Shown here: piece after piece, positions 1-5,445 of the stretch | Layout: each line of letters starts with the position of its first letter | Numbering within the stretch: position 1 is the stretch's first letter | Assembly (NCBI GenBank): GCA_002733155.1 | Contig: NVUO01000022.1 | Span: 23,149 to 31,795, forward strand | Direction: 5' to 3' | Source of the DNA: Sulfurimonas sp. | GTDB taxonomy: Bacteria; Campylobacterota; Campylobacteria; Campylobacterales; Sulfurimonadaceae | DNA: 8,647 nucleotides | Notes under the pieces: generated by a model | What the model was told of the DNA's origin: nothing | What the model saw: only the letters and a program-made list of their open reading frames with translations | Databases searched by the model: none | Translations under genes and position numbers: made by a program

Positions 1-227
1 TTTAATTTTTTAATATCTTCTTTTAGCATAAGATATAATAAATTGAGTACAATAATAGTAGCTATAATGGACAATAACATCTCTTTAAAAAATGCATATA
101 TAAAATTAGACCACGTCATATTATATTCAAAAAATAAAACTCGTGTTACAGAAAATACAATTAACACAATTATTAGCACCATAAAAATTTTAAAAATTAA
201 ATTCCTTCGCTCTAAAGTATTTATCAT
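1..227 (-). CDS. N-terminal part of a two-helix inner-membrane protein, cut by the window edge
   Basis: The minus strand is open from an ATG at 227-225 to base 1, giving 75 codons with no stop. The peptide starts MINTLERRN, followed by a hydrophobic helix at about residues 11-34 (FMVLIIVLIVFSV), a short polar loop with FEYNMTW, a second hydrophobic helix at about residues 50-68 (LLSIIATIIVLNLLYLML), and then charged residues (KEDIKK). By the positive-inside rule both ends are cytoplasmic. An N-terminal hairpin like this often precedes a cytoplasmic signalling domain (kinase, GGDEF or other), but that part lies outside the window, so the function is unknown. The ATG directly follows the TGA of the AraC-type regulator, and an AAAAGG Shine-Dalgarno lies 8 nt upstream, inside the regulator's last codons, so the two are probably translationally coupled. 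Membrane-type composition on this strand makes it a better call than the opposite-strand reading frame. Confidence 0.75.
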   Translation of the reverse strand, partial: MINTLERRNLIFKIFMVLIIVLIVFSVTRVLFFEYNMTWSNFIYAFFKEMLLSIIATIIVLNLLYLMLKEDIKKL

Positions 228-1088
228 TCAATTAACCTTTTTCATTTGATATATTCGTATTTTATTACTTGCAACCTCGTTAAGAATTACACTTGGACTA
301 ACACCTAGAATTTTTTTAAATACAGCATTCATATAAGAATGATCACTATATAGATACTTCAGTTCATTAAATGTACATTCTTCCTCTATATATACCAATA
401 CAGTCTTACAAAATTTTGATAAAAAAATAAATTTTTTTGGAGTTAGACCAATATTTTTTTTAAACTGTCTTTCCATAGTACTTCTACTATAACCAAACTC
501 TTTAATTAGACTATTAACGGTGACTTCAAAATAGTAAAAATTTTCTATTTTATCAAGCACATCTTGTATTGGTATATATACACTATTATGTGAATTATAT
601 AATTCATTTAAAGAATAATCTAAATATTGGAGCTCTTTTTCGACACTACTGTGAGTATATAAATCATTAAAATACTTTTTTACTATAAGGTCTTCTAATT
701 CTAAATAACTTTTACTTAATATGGATGCATCTTTATTAAACAACTTAAAAAAACCTATCGGTGTCAATTCTACTAAAATTATTGGAAAAGATATTTTTTT
801 TAAATCTTGCTTTTCATTTAAAACAATTTTTTTTACCTTATTAAACTTAATACTTACCGAGTAATTATTAGGGATAAGAATTTTCCTATCCTCTTTGTAT
901 GCCTTAGCATAACCCTCAATCCCTCTATTAAAAATAATAAAGTTACATCCATCTGGTAAAAATAGTAAATTATCTATTCCCTCTAAAGAGTTAATAACTA
1001 CATATTGTTTAACTATACCTTGCAATTCTTTTGATGAAGAAAAAATATCATAAACCATTAAATAACCATTATCTTTAATTTTTATCAT
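228..1088 (-). CDS. AraC-family transcriptional regulator with a DUF6597-like N-terminal domain
   Basis: This is a DNA-binding regulator of 286 aa. The N-terminal half carries FLPDGCNFIIFN at residues 43-54 and VELTPIGFFKLF at 106-117, which match the PDGC and P-x-G-F-x-x-LF positions of AraC proteins with a DUF6597-type sensor domain. The C-terminal half holds the two AraC helix-turn-helix motifs: the first around residues 189-211 (LIKEFGYSRSTMERQFKK), then GLTPKKF, and the second around 238-262, ending in FKKILGVSPS. The ligand and targets are unknown. The second HTH is degenerate, lacking the usual G-[FY]-x-[DS]-Q-S core. The start used is the ATG at 1088, which has no clear Shine-Dalgarno; codon 11 (ATG at 1058) is a possible alternative. 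Sampled lines of this gene are about 17-28% G+C, against 28-52% in leuC, and it contains several runs of 7-8 A/T, so it may be accessory. It reads away from leuC and runs directly into the membrane-protein gene. Confidence 0.85.
   Translation of the reverse strand: MIKIKDNGYLMVYDIFSSSKELQGIVKQYVVINSLEGIDNLLFLPDGCNFIIFNRGIEGYAKAYKEDRKILIPNNYSVSIKFNKVKKIVLNEKQDLKKISFPIILVELTPIGFFKLFNKDASILSKSYLELEDLIVKKYFNDLYTHSSVEKELQYLDYSLNELYNSHNSVYIPIQDVLDKIENFYYFEVTVNSLIKEFGYSRSTMERQFKKNIGLTPKKFIFLSKFCKTVLVYIEEECTFNELKYLYSDHSYMNAVFKKILGVSPSVILNEVASNKIRIYQMKKVN
236..241 (-). promoter_or_regulatory. Ribosome binding site of the left-edge membrane gene
   Basis: AAAAGG on the minus strand lies 8 nt before the ATG at 227. 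It sits inside the AAA-AAG-GTT codons at the end of the upstream regulator gene. It decides the start of the membrane protein and supports coupling of the two genes. Confidence 0.65.
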
Positions 1089-1147
1089 TGTACAAAGTTA
1101 TTTTCGTTTTAAGTAGTGTTAAATCGTCATTAAAATTAGTTTTACTG

Positions 1148-1183
1148 TAATTTCAAATCTTAAATGGTATAATCGTGAAATTA
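1148..1183. repeat. 8-bp inverted repeat flanking the leuC -10 region
   Basis: TAATTTCA (1148-1155) and TGAAATTA (1176-1183) are perfect inverted arms separated by 20 nt, with arm centres 28 bp apart. The right arm covers the expected leuC transcription start. It could be a regulator site, but with this base composition an 8-bp pair in a 114-bp gap may arise by chance. Confidence 0.3.
1165..1173 (+). promoter_or_regulatory. Predicted extended -10 promoter of leuC
   Basis: TGGTATAAT gives a perfect -10 hexamer (1168-1173) with the TGn extension, about 30 nt before the leuC start. No good -35 is visible at 16-18 nt, which is common in Campylobacterota and tolerated with an extended -10. Transcription would start near 1180. 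A GAAGG Shine-Dalgarno at 1192-1196 sits 6 nt before the ATG. Within 1089-1202 I see no equally clear promoter for the divergent regulator gene. Confidence 0.6.
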
Positions 1184-1202
1184 TAATATATGAAGGTTCA
1201 TA

Positions 1203-2462
1203 ATGGCTCAAACTATAACAGAAAAAATATTTTCAGAGCATGTTGGTAAAGAAGTTTACGCGGGAGAGATAATTCGCTCAAATATTGATATGGTAATTGG
1301 TAATGATATAACTACGCCTATATCTATATCTGCTTTTAACCTAAGTGGTGCCAAAAAACTTGCTAATCCTGATGGGTTTTCTATAGTACTTGACCACTTT
1401 ATCCCTGCAAAAGATATTGCCTCAGCTAATCAAGCTAAAATTTCTCGTGAATTTGCAAAAAAACATAAACTAAAAAACTTTTTTGATGAAAAAGACATGG
1501 GAATTGAACATGCTTTGTTACCTGAAAAAGGTCTAATAGTACCAGGTGACGTAATTATCGGAGCTGATAGCCATACATGTACACACGGTGCACTTGGTGC
1601 ATTTTCAACTGGTATGGGTTCAACTGACTTAGCATTTGCAATGATATCTGGTGGTAACTGGTTTAAAGTCCCAGAATCTATAAAAGTTACTTTAAATGGT
1701 GAACCAGGACTTTTTACTACTGGTAAAGATATTATCTTAGAAATTATCCGTATTATCGGAGTTGACGGTGCATTATACAAAACTTTAGAATTTACAGGTA
1801 CTACTATTAGACACTTAAATATGGACGATAGATTTTCTATGTGTAACATGGCTATTGAAGCTGGAGCAAAAAGTGGAATAGTTGCATATGATGATATAAC
1901 TAAAGAGTTTTTAGCAGACAAAAACTTAGCACGTGAGCCTCGTATACATTATTCAGATAAGGATGCAAAATATTCTCAAGAAATTTTTATAAATGTAGCT
2001 GAGCTAGATCCAGTTATAGCTTATCCATTTTTACCATCAAATGGTCACTCAATTAACCAAGCTGTAAAAGATCATATTAAAATTGATCAGGCCTTTATTG
2101 GTAGCTGTACTAACGGAAGACTAGGTGATTTAAAAATTGCTGCTGAAATTTTAAAAGATAAAAGAGTTCACGAGGATGTACGCTTAATTGTAACACCAGC
2201 TACTCAAAGAATTTTAAAAGAGGCTTATAGACTTGGGTATATGGACATAATCATTGATGCTGGAGGTGTAGTTTCAAACCCAACTTGTGGAGCATGCCTT
2301 GGTGGGTATATGGGTGTACTTGGTGATGGGGAGGTAGCTATCTCAACTACTAACCGTAACTTTGTAGGACGTATGGGTTCACGTTCATCTGAGGTTTATT
2401 TAGCTAACTCTGCGGTTGCAGCTATATCTGCAATCACAGGTTATATTACAGATCCTAGATAA
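1203..2462 (+). CDS. leuC: 3-isopropylmalate dehydratase large subunit
   Basis: LeuC is a cytoplasmic [4Fe-4S] enzyme that, with LeuD, isomerises 2-isopropylmalate to 3-isopropylmalate in leucine synthesis. The 419-aa length fits the shorter LeuC2/HACN-type subunit (roughly 420 aa) rather than the 465-aa E. coli type. Family motifs are GADSHTCTHGALGAF at 120-134, IGSCTNGR at 299-306, PTCGACLG at 360-367 and STTNRNFVGRMGS at 381-393. The cluster ligands are predicted to be C302, C362 and C365. The start ATG follows GAAGG by 6 nt. mobA begins 2 nt after the stop. The small subunit leuD is not in the window, and LeuC alone should not be active, so it must be encoded elsewhere. Homoaconitase-type and dimethylmalate dehydratase enzymes share this fold, so the exact substrate is family inference. 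Confidence 0.93.
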   Translation: MAQTITEKIFSEHVGKEVYAGEIIRSNIDMVIGNDITTPISISAFNLSGAKKLANPDGFSIVLDHFIPAKDIASANQAKISREFAKKHKLKNFFDEKDMGIEHALLPEKGLIVPGDVIIGADSHTCTHGALGAFSTGMGSTDLAFAMISGGNWFKVPESIKVTLNGEPGLFTTGKDIILEIIRIIGVDGALYKTLEFTGTTIRHLNMDDRFSMCNMAIEAGAKSGIVAYDDITKEFLADKNLAREPRIHYSDKDAKYSQEIFINVAELDPVIAYPFLPSNGHSINQAVKDHIKIDQAFIGSCTNGRLGDLKIAAEILKDKRVHEDVRLIVTPATQRILKEAYRLGYMDIIIDAGGVVSNPTCGACLGGYMGVLGDGEVAISTTNRNFVGRMGSRSSEVYLANSAVAAISAITGYITDPR

Positions 2463-2464
2463 TT

Positions 2465-3055
2465 ATGCTAGATATCCCCTGCGTCATCTTTGCAGGTGGT
2501 AGGAGTACTAGAATGGGTAAAGACAAGGCTCTTCTTCCTTTTGGAGACTTCCCTACCCTTACTCAATTTCAAATAAATAGATTAGAAAAAATATTCTCTA
2601 CTGTGTATATCTCATGTAAAAATAAAAATAAATTTGATTTTTTACAAGACTATGAAGAAACAAAGTTTATAGAGGATGTATCTAGCCAATCAACATATGC
2701 GCCAACAGCTGGATTTATTGCCGTTTATAACAAGCTTCAAGAAAAAAGCTTTTTTGTAATAAGTGTAGATTCACCATTTATATCAAAAACAGAAATATTA
2801 AAGATAATAAAAGAAGATAAAAAAGACTTAGACGCAACTATAGCTAAGACAAAATTTGGTATGCAGCCTATGTGTGGTATTTATCATTATTCACTTTTTG
2901 AGAAATTTACAGATATGTTAAAACAAAATAAGCACAAACTAGCTTTATTACTAAAATCATCAAAAACTAAATTTGTAAACTTTGAAGATGATTCAGCATT
3001 TTTAAACCTTAATTTCCCATCCGAATATAAAAAAGCTTTAAAACTCTTAAAATGA
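2465..3055 (+). CDS. mobA: Molybdenum cofactor guanylyltransferase
   Basis: MobA attaches GMP from GTP to molybdopterin to make the guanine-dinucleotide form of Moco used by DMSO-reductase-family enzymes such as Nap and Fdh. The 196-aa protein opens with the nucleotidyltransferase loop FAGGRSTRMGKDKALLPFG (residues 9-27), the MobA hallmark. VDSPFIS (101-107) supplies the metal-binding aspartate D102, QPMCGIY (134-140) matches the QP-x-x-G-[LI]-[WY] motif, and LNLNFPSEYKKA near 180-191 matches the C-terminal N-x-N-x-P-E segment. Length is normal. It starts 2 nt after the leuC stop without a strong Shine-Dalgarno of its own, so it is probably translated by coupling from leuC. moaC, another Moco gene, follows after 108 nt. 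Confidence 0.9.
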   Translation: MLDIPCVIFAGGRSTRMGKDKALLPFGDFPTLTQFQINRLEKIFSTVYISCKNKNKFDFLQDYEETKFIEDVSSQSTYAPTAGFIAVYNKLQEKSFFVISVDSPFISKTEILKIIKEDKKDLDATIAKTKFGMQPMCGIYHYSLFEKFTDMLKQNKHKLALLLKSSKTKFVNFEDDSAFLNLNFPSEYKKALKLLK

Positions 3056-3088
3056 ATATTCTTTTTTATTATATACTATAATTTAATC

Positions 3089-3104
3089 TAAAATACCTAT
3101 TTTA
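3089..3104. repeat. 16-bp dyad upstream of the moaC -10 box
   Basis: TAAAATA-CC-TATTTTA is a perfect 7+7 bp dyad with a 2-nt centre. It occupies the -35 position of the predicted moaC promoter, 10 nt before the -10 box, where an operator would act. It is A/T-only apart from the centre, so chance is possible. It does not match the ModE or FNR consensus sequences I know. Confidence 0.3.
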
Positions 3105-3114
3105 TAAACTTCGC

Positions 3115-3120
3115 TATAAT
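3115..3120 (+). promoter_or_regulatory. Predicted -10 promoter of the moaC operon
   Basis: A perfect TATAAT lies 43 nt before the moaC ATG, giving a leader of about 37 nt. A second TATAAT at 3077-3082 could serve as an upstream start. No -35 consensus is visible. The leader contains TTATCAA twice (3134-3140 and 3145-3151), 11 bp apart, and ends in a strong AAGAGGA Shine-Dalgarno at 3154-3160. The leader is too short for a Moco riboswitch. The rest of 3056-3163 shows nothing else and no clear terminator for mobA. Confidence 0.5.
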
Positions 3121-3163
3121 AATAAACATAGAATTATCAAATAGTTATCAACAAAGAGGATAT

Positions 3164-3634
3164 ATGAACTTAACTCACCTAGATGAGAAGCAAAGACCAA
3201 AAATGGTTGACGTAAGTGAAAAAGATTTAACAACTAGAGTGGCAGTAGCAAGTGGAATTATACAAATGAGTCAGGATGCGTATGATGCTATAGTTAGCGA
3301 AAAAACAAAAAAAGGTCCAGTACTTCAAACTGCGGTTATAGCAGCTATAATGGGTGTTAAAAAAACTAGTGAGATTATCCCAATGTGTCATCCACTAAAC
3401 CTTAGTGCTATTAACTGTGATGTAGAAGAGTTACCTGAATTACCAGGTTTCAAACTAATAGTTACAGCAAAACTAAAAGGTCAAACTGGAGTAGAAATGG
3501 AAGCCTTAACTGGAACAAGTATTGGTTTATTAACAATTTATGATATGGTTAAAGCAATTGATAAGGCTATGATTATCCGTAATGTACAATTAGAGAAAAA
3601 GTCAGGGGGTAAAAGTGGAGATTTTGAACGATAG
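3164..3634 (+). CDS. moaC: Cyclic pyranopterin monophosphate synthase
   Basis: MoaC converts 3',8-cyclo-7,8-dihydroguanosine triphosphate, the MoaA product, into cyclic pyranopterin monophosphate, an early step of molybdenum cofactor synthesis in the cytoplasm. The 156-aa protein is full length and carries MVDVSEK (14-20), IPMCHPLNL (72-80), [10 protein letters not shown] (108-117), YDMVKAIDK (126-134) and KSGGKSGDF (146-154). The catalytic residues of E. coli MoaC (K51, D128, K131) correspond to K50, D127 and K130 here, and H76 matches the conserved CHP histidine. The start has a strong AAGAGGA ribosome binding site. Its 3' end overlaps the DUF493 gene by 20 nt. moaA, moaD and moaE are not in the window. 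Confidence 0.95.
   Translation: MNLTHLDEKQRPKMVDVSEKDLTTRVAVASGIIQMSQDAYDAIVSEKTKKGPVLQTAVIAAIMGVKKTSEIIPMCHPLNLSAINCDVEELPELPGFKLIVTAKLKGQTGVEMEALTGTSIGLLTIYDMVKAIDKAMIIRNVQLEKKSGGKSGDFER
3604..3609 (+). promoter_or_regulatory. Ribosome binding site inside moaC for the DUF493 gene
   Basis: AGGGGG lies 5 nt before the GTG at 3615 and within the SGGKSG codons of moaC. It decides the GTG start of the next gene over the in-frame TTG at 3624. Confidence 0.6.
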
Positions 3635-3884
3635 TGATAAAAAAGTAGAAATTCAATATCCATGTAAGTGGTCATATAAGCTAATTGCCTTAACTCAAGA
3701 CTTAATAGAGCTAGCTGTAAAAGAGCTTATAGAGGGACGTACAAATACACTAACACATTCAAAAACATCTAAGGCTGGTAAGTATGTAAGTATGAATCTT
3801 GATATACTTGTACACAACGAAGATGATAGAAACTTTATATACGAGACTTTAAAAAAACATCAAAATATTAAAATGGTATTATAA
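3615..3884 (+). CDS. DUF493/YbeD (HP0495-type) family protein
   Basis: This is an 89-aa protein of the DUF493 family, which includes E. coli YbeD and H. pylori HP0495 and has an ACT-like ferredoxin fold; its cellular role is not established, and a regulatory function is usually proposed. The family pattern is clear: [12 protein letters not shown] at 13-24 matches the PxxFTYKxxG segment, [17 protein letters not shown] at 48-64 matches SSxGKYxSxxxxV, and NIKMVL at the C-terminus matches the xVKMVL ending. Translation starts at GTG 3615, 20 nt inside moaC, so the two are coupled. The gene for the helical protein follows 12 nt after its stop with its own Shine-Dalgarno, so all three are probably on one transcript. 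Confidence 0.85.
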   Translation: MEILNDSDKKVEIQYPCKWSYKLIALTQDLIELAVKELIEGRTNTLTHSKTSKAGKYVSMNLDILVHNEDDRNFIYETLKKHQNIKMVL

Positions 3885-3896
3885 AAGGACTTTATT

Positions 3897-4958
3897 ATGC
3901 AACTCCAAGAACTACAAAACAATATAAAAGAATTATACAACTTAAAATTTAGAAGCTTAGACAAAAGAGTAACATCGGTTATGCAAAGTATTCAAGATGA
4001 CAAAGATATATATATTGAAAAACTAAACCTTGAGCAGGTTAAAGCACTAAGCACAACAATTTTGGATTTGGAGACTCAAAATCTTCATGATGAGTTAGAA
4101 TCTCTAATGGTTAAAAAAGAACAGATTCAAAGAAGTTTGGAAAAAAAGACTTTAGAGCTTCAAAAAGCAAAATATAATGTTTTTAACTCTATAGAATCTT
4201 GTGTTCACGAAGATGACAATACTACACTCTCTAAACTTCATCAAATCAAACTTCAAACTATTGACCTTTTTGATTTACTTAGTGAGACTGTTGAATCTGC
4301 AATTATTACAGCCCTTGAAAAATCAAAAGATCAAGAAGCAAATGAAACTATACAAGAGGTTATTAAAGAGTTAACCTACGAGACTATCAAGGAGGGTACT
4401 CTAAACACTATACGTGTACGTAAAATACTCTCAACTATACTACAATCAGCTATAGAAATAGCCGAAGCTACACCAAATACATCTTCTGAACTTTTAGAGG
4501 CTACGCTTAGGGGTATGAGAACTGGTTTACTTCACTCTATAGATAGGTTTAAACAAAGACTTGTTTTTATGCCACTTGAAGCTAAACACATACTTATAGA
4601 GGACTATGATACAATTATAGAAGATTTAAATCAAACAGATACCTTATTTTTACAAGTAGTCCAAACTCAGGCAAATGAAAGTACACCATTAATAAGAAGG
4701 GAACTAATTGAAATAAACCAGAAGATGCATTATGATTTAGAAGAGCTCGTTCATATATCCAAAGAGACTGCTCAGGTTATGAAAGATAGATTTTCTTCCT
4801 TTGCAAAACAAACAATGAAAAAAGCTGATACTGCCATGAAATCTCAAACTGCAAAAGAGGCTAAAAGAATGGGCATACAGGCATGGAAAGTTGCTGCATC
4901 AGCAGTTGGGGTAGCTTTAAAATCAGCCAAAGAGGTTATGGATACTAAAGAGAAATAA
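3897..4958 (+). CDS. Uncharacterised all-helical coiled-coil protein, possibly DUF6781-like
   Basis: I cannot assign a function to this 353-aa protein. It has no signal peptide and no strong membrane helix, so it is probably cytoplasmic. Residues 45-95 form a heptad-rich coiled coil (LHDELESLMVKKEQIQRSLEKK). Residues 130-225 contain two similar helical stretches beginning ESAI and QSAI (132 and 183), with VIKELTYETIKEGTLNTIRV and LEATLRGMRTGLLHSI after them. This layout and the Ala/Lys-rich C-terminal helix (about 305-350, with AWKVAASAVGVALKSAK) remind me of DUF6781 proteins of sulfur-oxidising bacteria and loosely of phasins, but the resemblance is from memory and weak. The only cysteine is C102. 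The ATG follows AAAAGGA by 7 nt. It is the last gene of the moaC transcript, and its stop is 6 nt from the stop of the opposing PAS gene. Confidence 0.85.
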   Translation: MQLQELQNNIKELYNLKFRSLDKRVTSVMQSIQDDKDIYIEKLNLEQVKALSTTILDLETQNLHDELESLMVKKEQIQRSLEKKTLELQKAKYNVFNSIESCVHEDDNTTLSKLHQIKLQTIDLFDLLSETVESAIITALEKSKDQEANETIQEVIKELTYETIKEGTLNTIRVRKILSTILQSAIEIAEATPNTSSELLEATLRGMRTGLLHSIDRFKQRLVFMPLEAKHILIEDYDTIIEDLNQTDTLFLQVVQTQANESTPLIRRELIEINQKMHYDLEELVHISKETAQVMKDRFSSFAKQTMKKADTAMKSQTAKEAKRMGIQAWKVAASAVGVALKSAKEVMDTKEK

Positions 4959-4964
4959 TCTAAA

Positions 4965-5378
4965 CTACTGAGAAGCCTTTAAATCAGCATATAACACGGA
5001 ACAAGCATCTACCTGTGCTCTATCTGGTTTTCTTCTAACCGATAAATAAGTTATCCTACCACCATCATGAATCATTCTTAATACGGTAGCATTAACCCAG
5101 TAGAATCCACCATCTTTTCTACGGTTTTTTACAATACCTGTCCAAAAACCTTTAGATTTTATATCATCCCAAAGACCTTTAAAGGCTATACGTGGCATAT
5201 CAGGGTGTCTAACCATATTATGAGGTTCACCAATTAATTCTTCTAATGTATATCCAGCTACTTCACAGAAGATATTATTAGCATAAATGATAATACCCTT
5301 CTCATCAGTCTCACTTAATATATATGCGTTTGAAGAAAAATACCATTCATCAGTTAAAGAATCTTTTATTATGTCCAT
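4965..5378 (-). CDS. Stand-alone Aer/CetB-type PAS redox-sensor protein
   Basis: This 137-aa protein is a single PAS domain closely resembling the N-terminal FAD-binding PAS of the E. coli aerotaxis receptor Aer. It has no HAMP, membrane or methyl-accepting domain, as in Campylobacter CetB, which partners with the membrane transducer CetA. The motifs are ANNIFCEVAGYTLEELIGEP, HNMVRHPDMP (53-62), WTGIVKNRRKDG (79-90) and YWVNA. From the ATG at 5378, residues R57, H58, W79 and N85 fall at the same numbers as the Aer residues linked to FAD binding. I chose ATG 5378 over the TTG at 5393 because GAAGG (5387-5391) sits 8 nt before the ATG and would otherwise be coding. No CetA-like partner is in the window. 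It lies 59 nt downstream of aroC and may have its own promoter. Confidence 0.88.
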   Translation of the reverse strand: MDIIKDSLTDEWYFSSNAYILSETDEKGIIIYANNIFCEVAGYTLEELIGEPHNMVRHPDMPRIAFKGLWDDIKSKGFWTGIVKNRRKDGGFYWVNATVLRMIHDGGRITYLSVRRKPDRAQVDACSVLYADLKASQ

Positions 5379-5386
5379 AATAACAA

Positions 5387-5391
5387 CCTTC
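5387..5391 (-). promoter_or_regulatory. Ribosome binding site that sets the PAS gene start
   Basis: GAAGG on the minus strand is 8 nt before the ATG at 5378. It overlaps the in-frame TTG upstream, so a longer reading from TTG 5393 is unlikely. leuC uses the same GAAGGTT core. Confidence 0.7.
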
Positions 5392-5400
5392 AATTTAGTA

Positions 5401-5425
5401 ATTATAAATTAACTATTAAATTATA
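5401..5425 (-). promoter_or_regulatory. Candidate -10 boxes for the PAS gene
   Basis: Reading the minus strand, TATAAT occurs at 5425-5420 and again at 5406-5401, upstream of the PAS gene Shine-Dalgarno. Either could give a short leader and let the PAS gene be expressed apart from aroC. The whole gap is almost pure A/T, so these matches carry limited weight, and read-through from aroC is equally possible. Confidence 0.35.
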
Positions 5426-5427
5426 AA

Positions 5428-5445
5428 ACTAATTATACTAATTAT
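5428..5445 (-). repeat. Tandem 9-bp direct repeat across the aroC stop
   Basis: ACTAATTAT occurs twice head to tail (5428-5436 and 5437-5445). On the coding strand each unit reads ATAATTAGT, so the aroC TAG stop is followed in frame, three codons later, by a second TAG. It looks like a small slippage duplication. Confidence 0.6.

Noticed and set aside
43..249. Plus-strand open frame of 68 codons at the left edge
   Set aside because: It lies antisense to the minus-strand membrane gene, which has a good ribosome binding site, coupling to the regulator and clear hydrophobic helices. The plus frame has no ribosome binding site and no recognisable motif.
1430..1921. Minus-strand open frame of 163 codons inside leuC
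   Set aside because: It is the shadow of leuC, whose motifs are continuous across the region; the antisense peptide resembles nothing.
3041..3075. Possible intrinsic terminator after mobA (GAATATTC followed by T's)
   Set aside because: The palindrome has no loop and is all A/T apart from its two end pairs, so it cannot form a stable terminator hairpin.
3121..3163. Moco riboswitch ahead of moaC
   Set aside because: The leader is only about 37 nt and lacks the G/C-rich multi-helix fold known for that RNA.
5379..5393. TTG start giving a 142-aa PAS protein
   Set aside because: The GAAGG ribosome binding site for the ATG at 5378 lies inside this extension, and the 137-aa form aligns in numbering with Aer.
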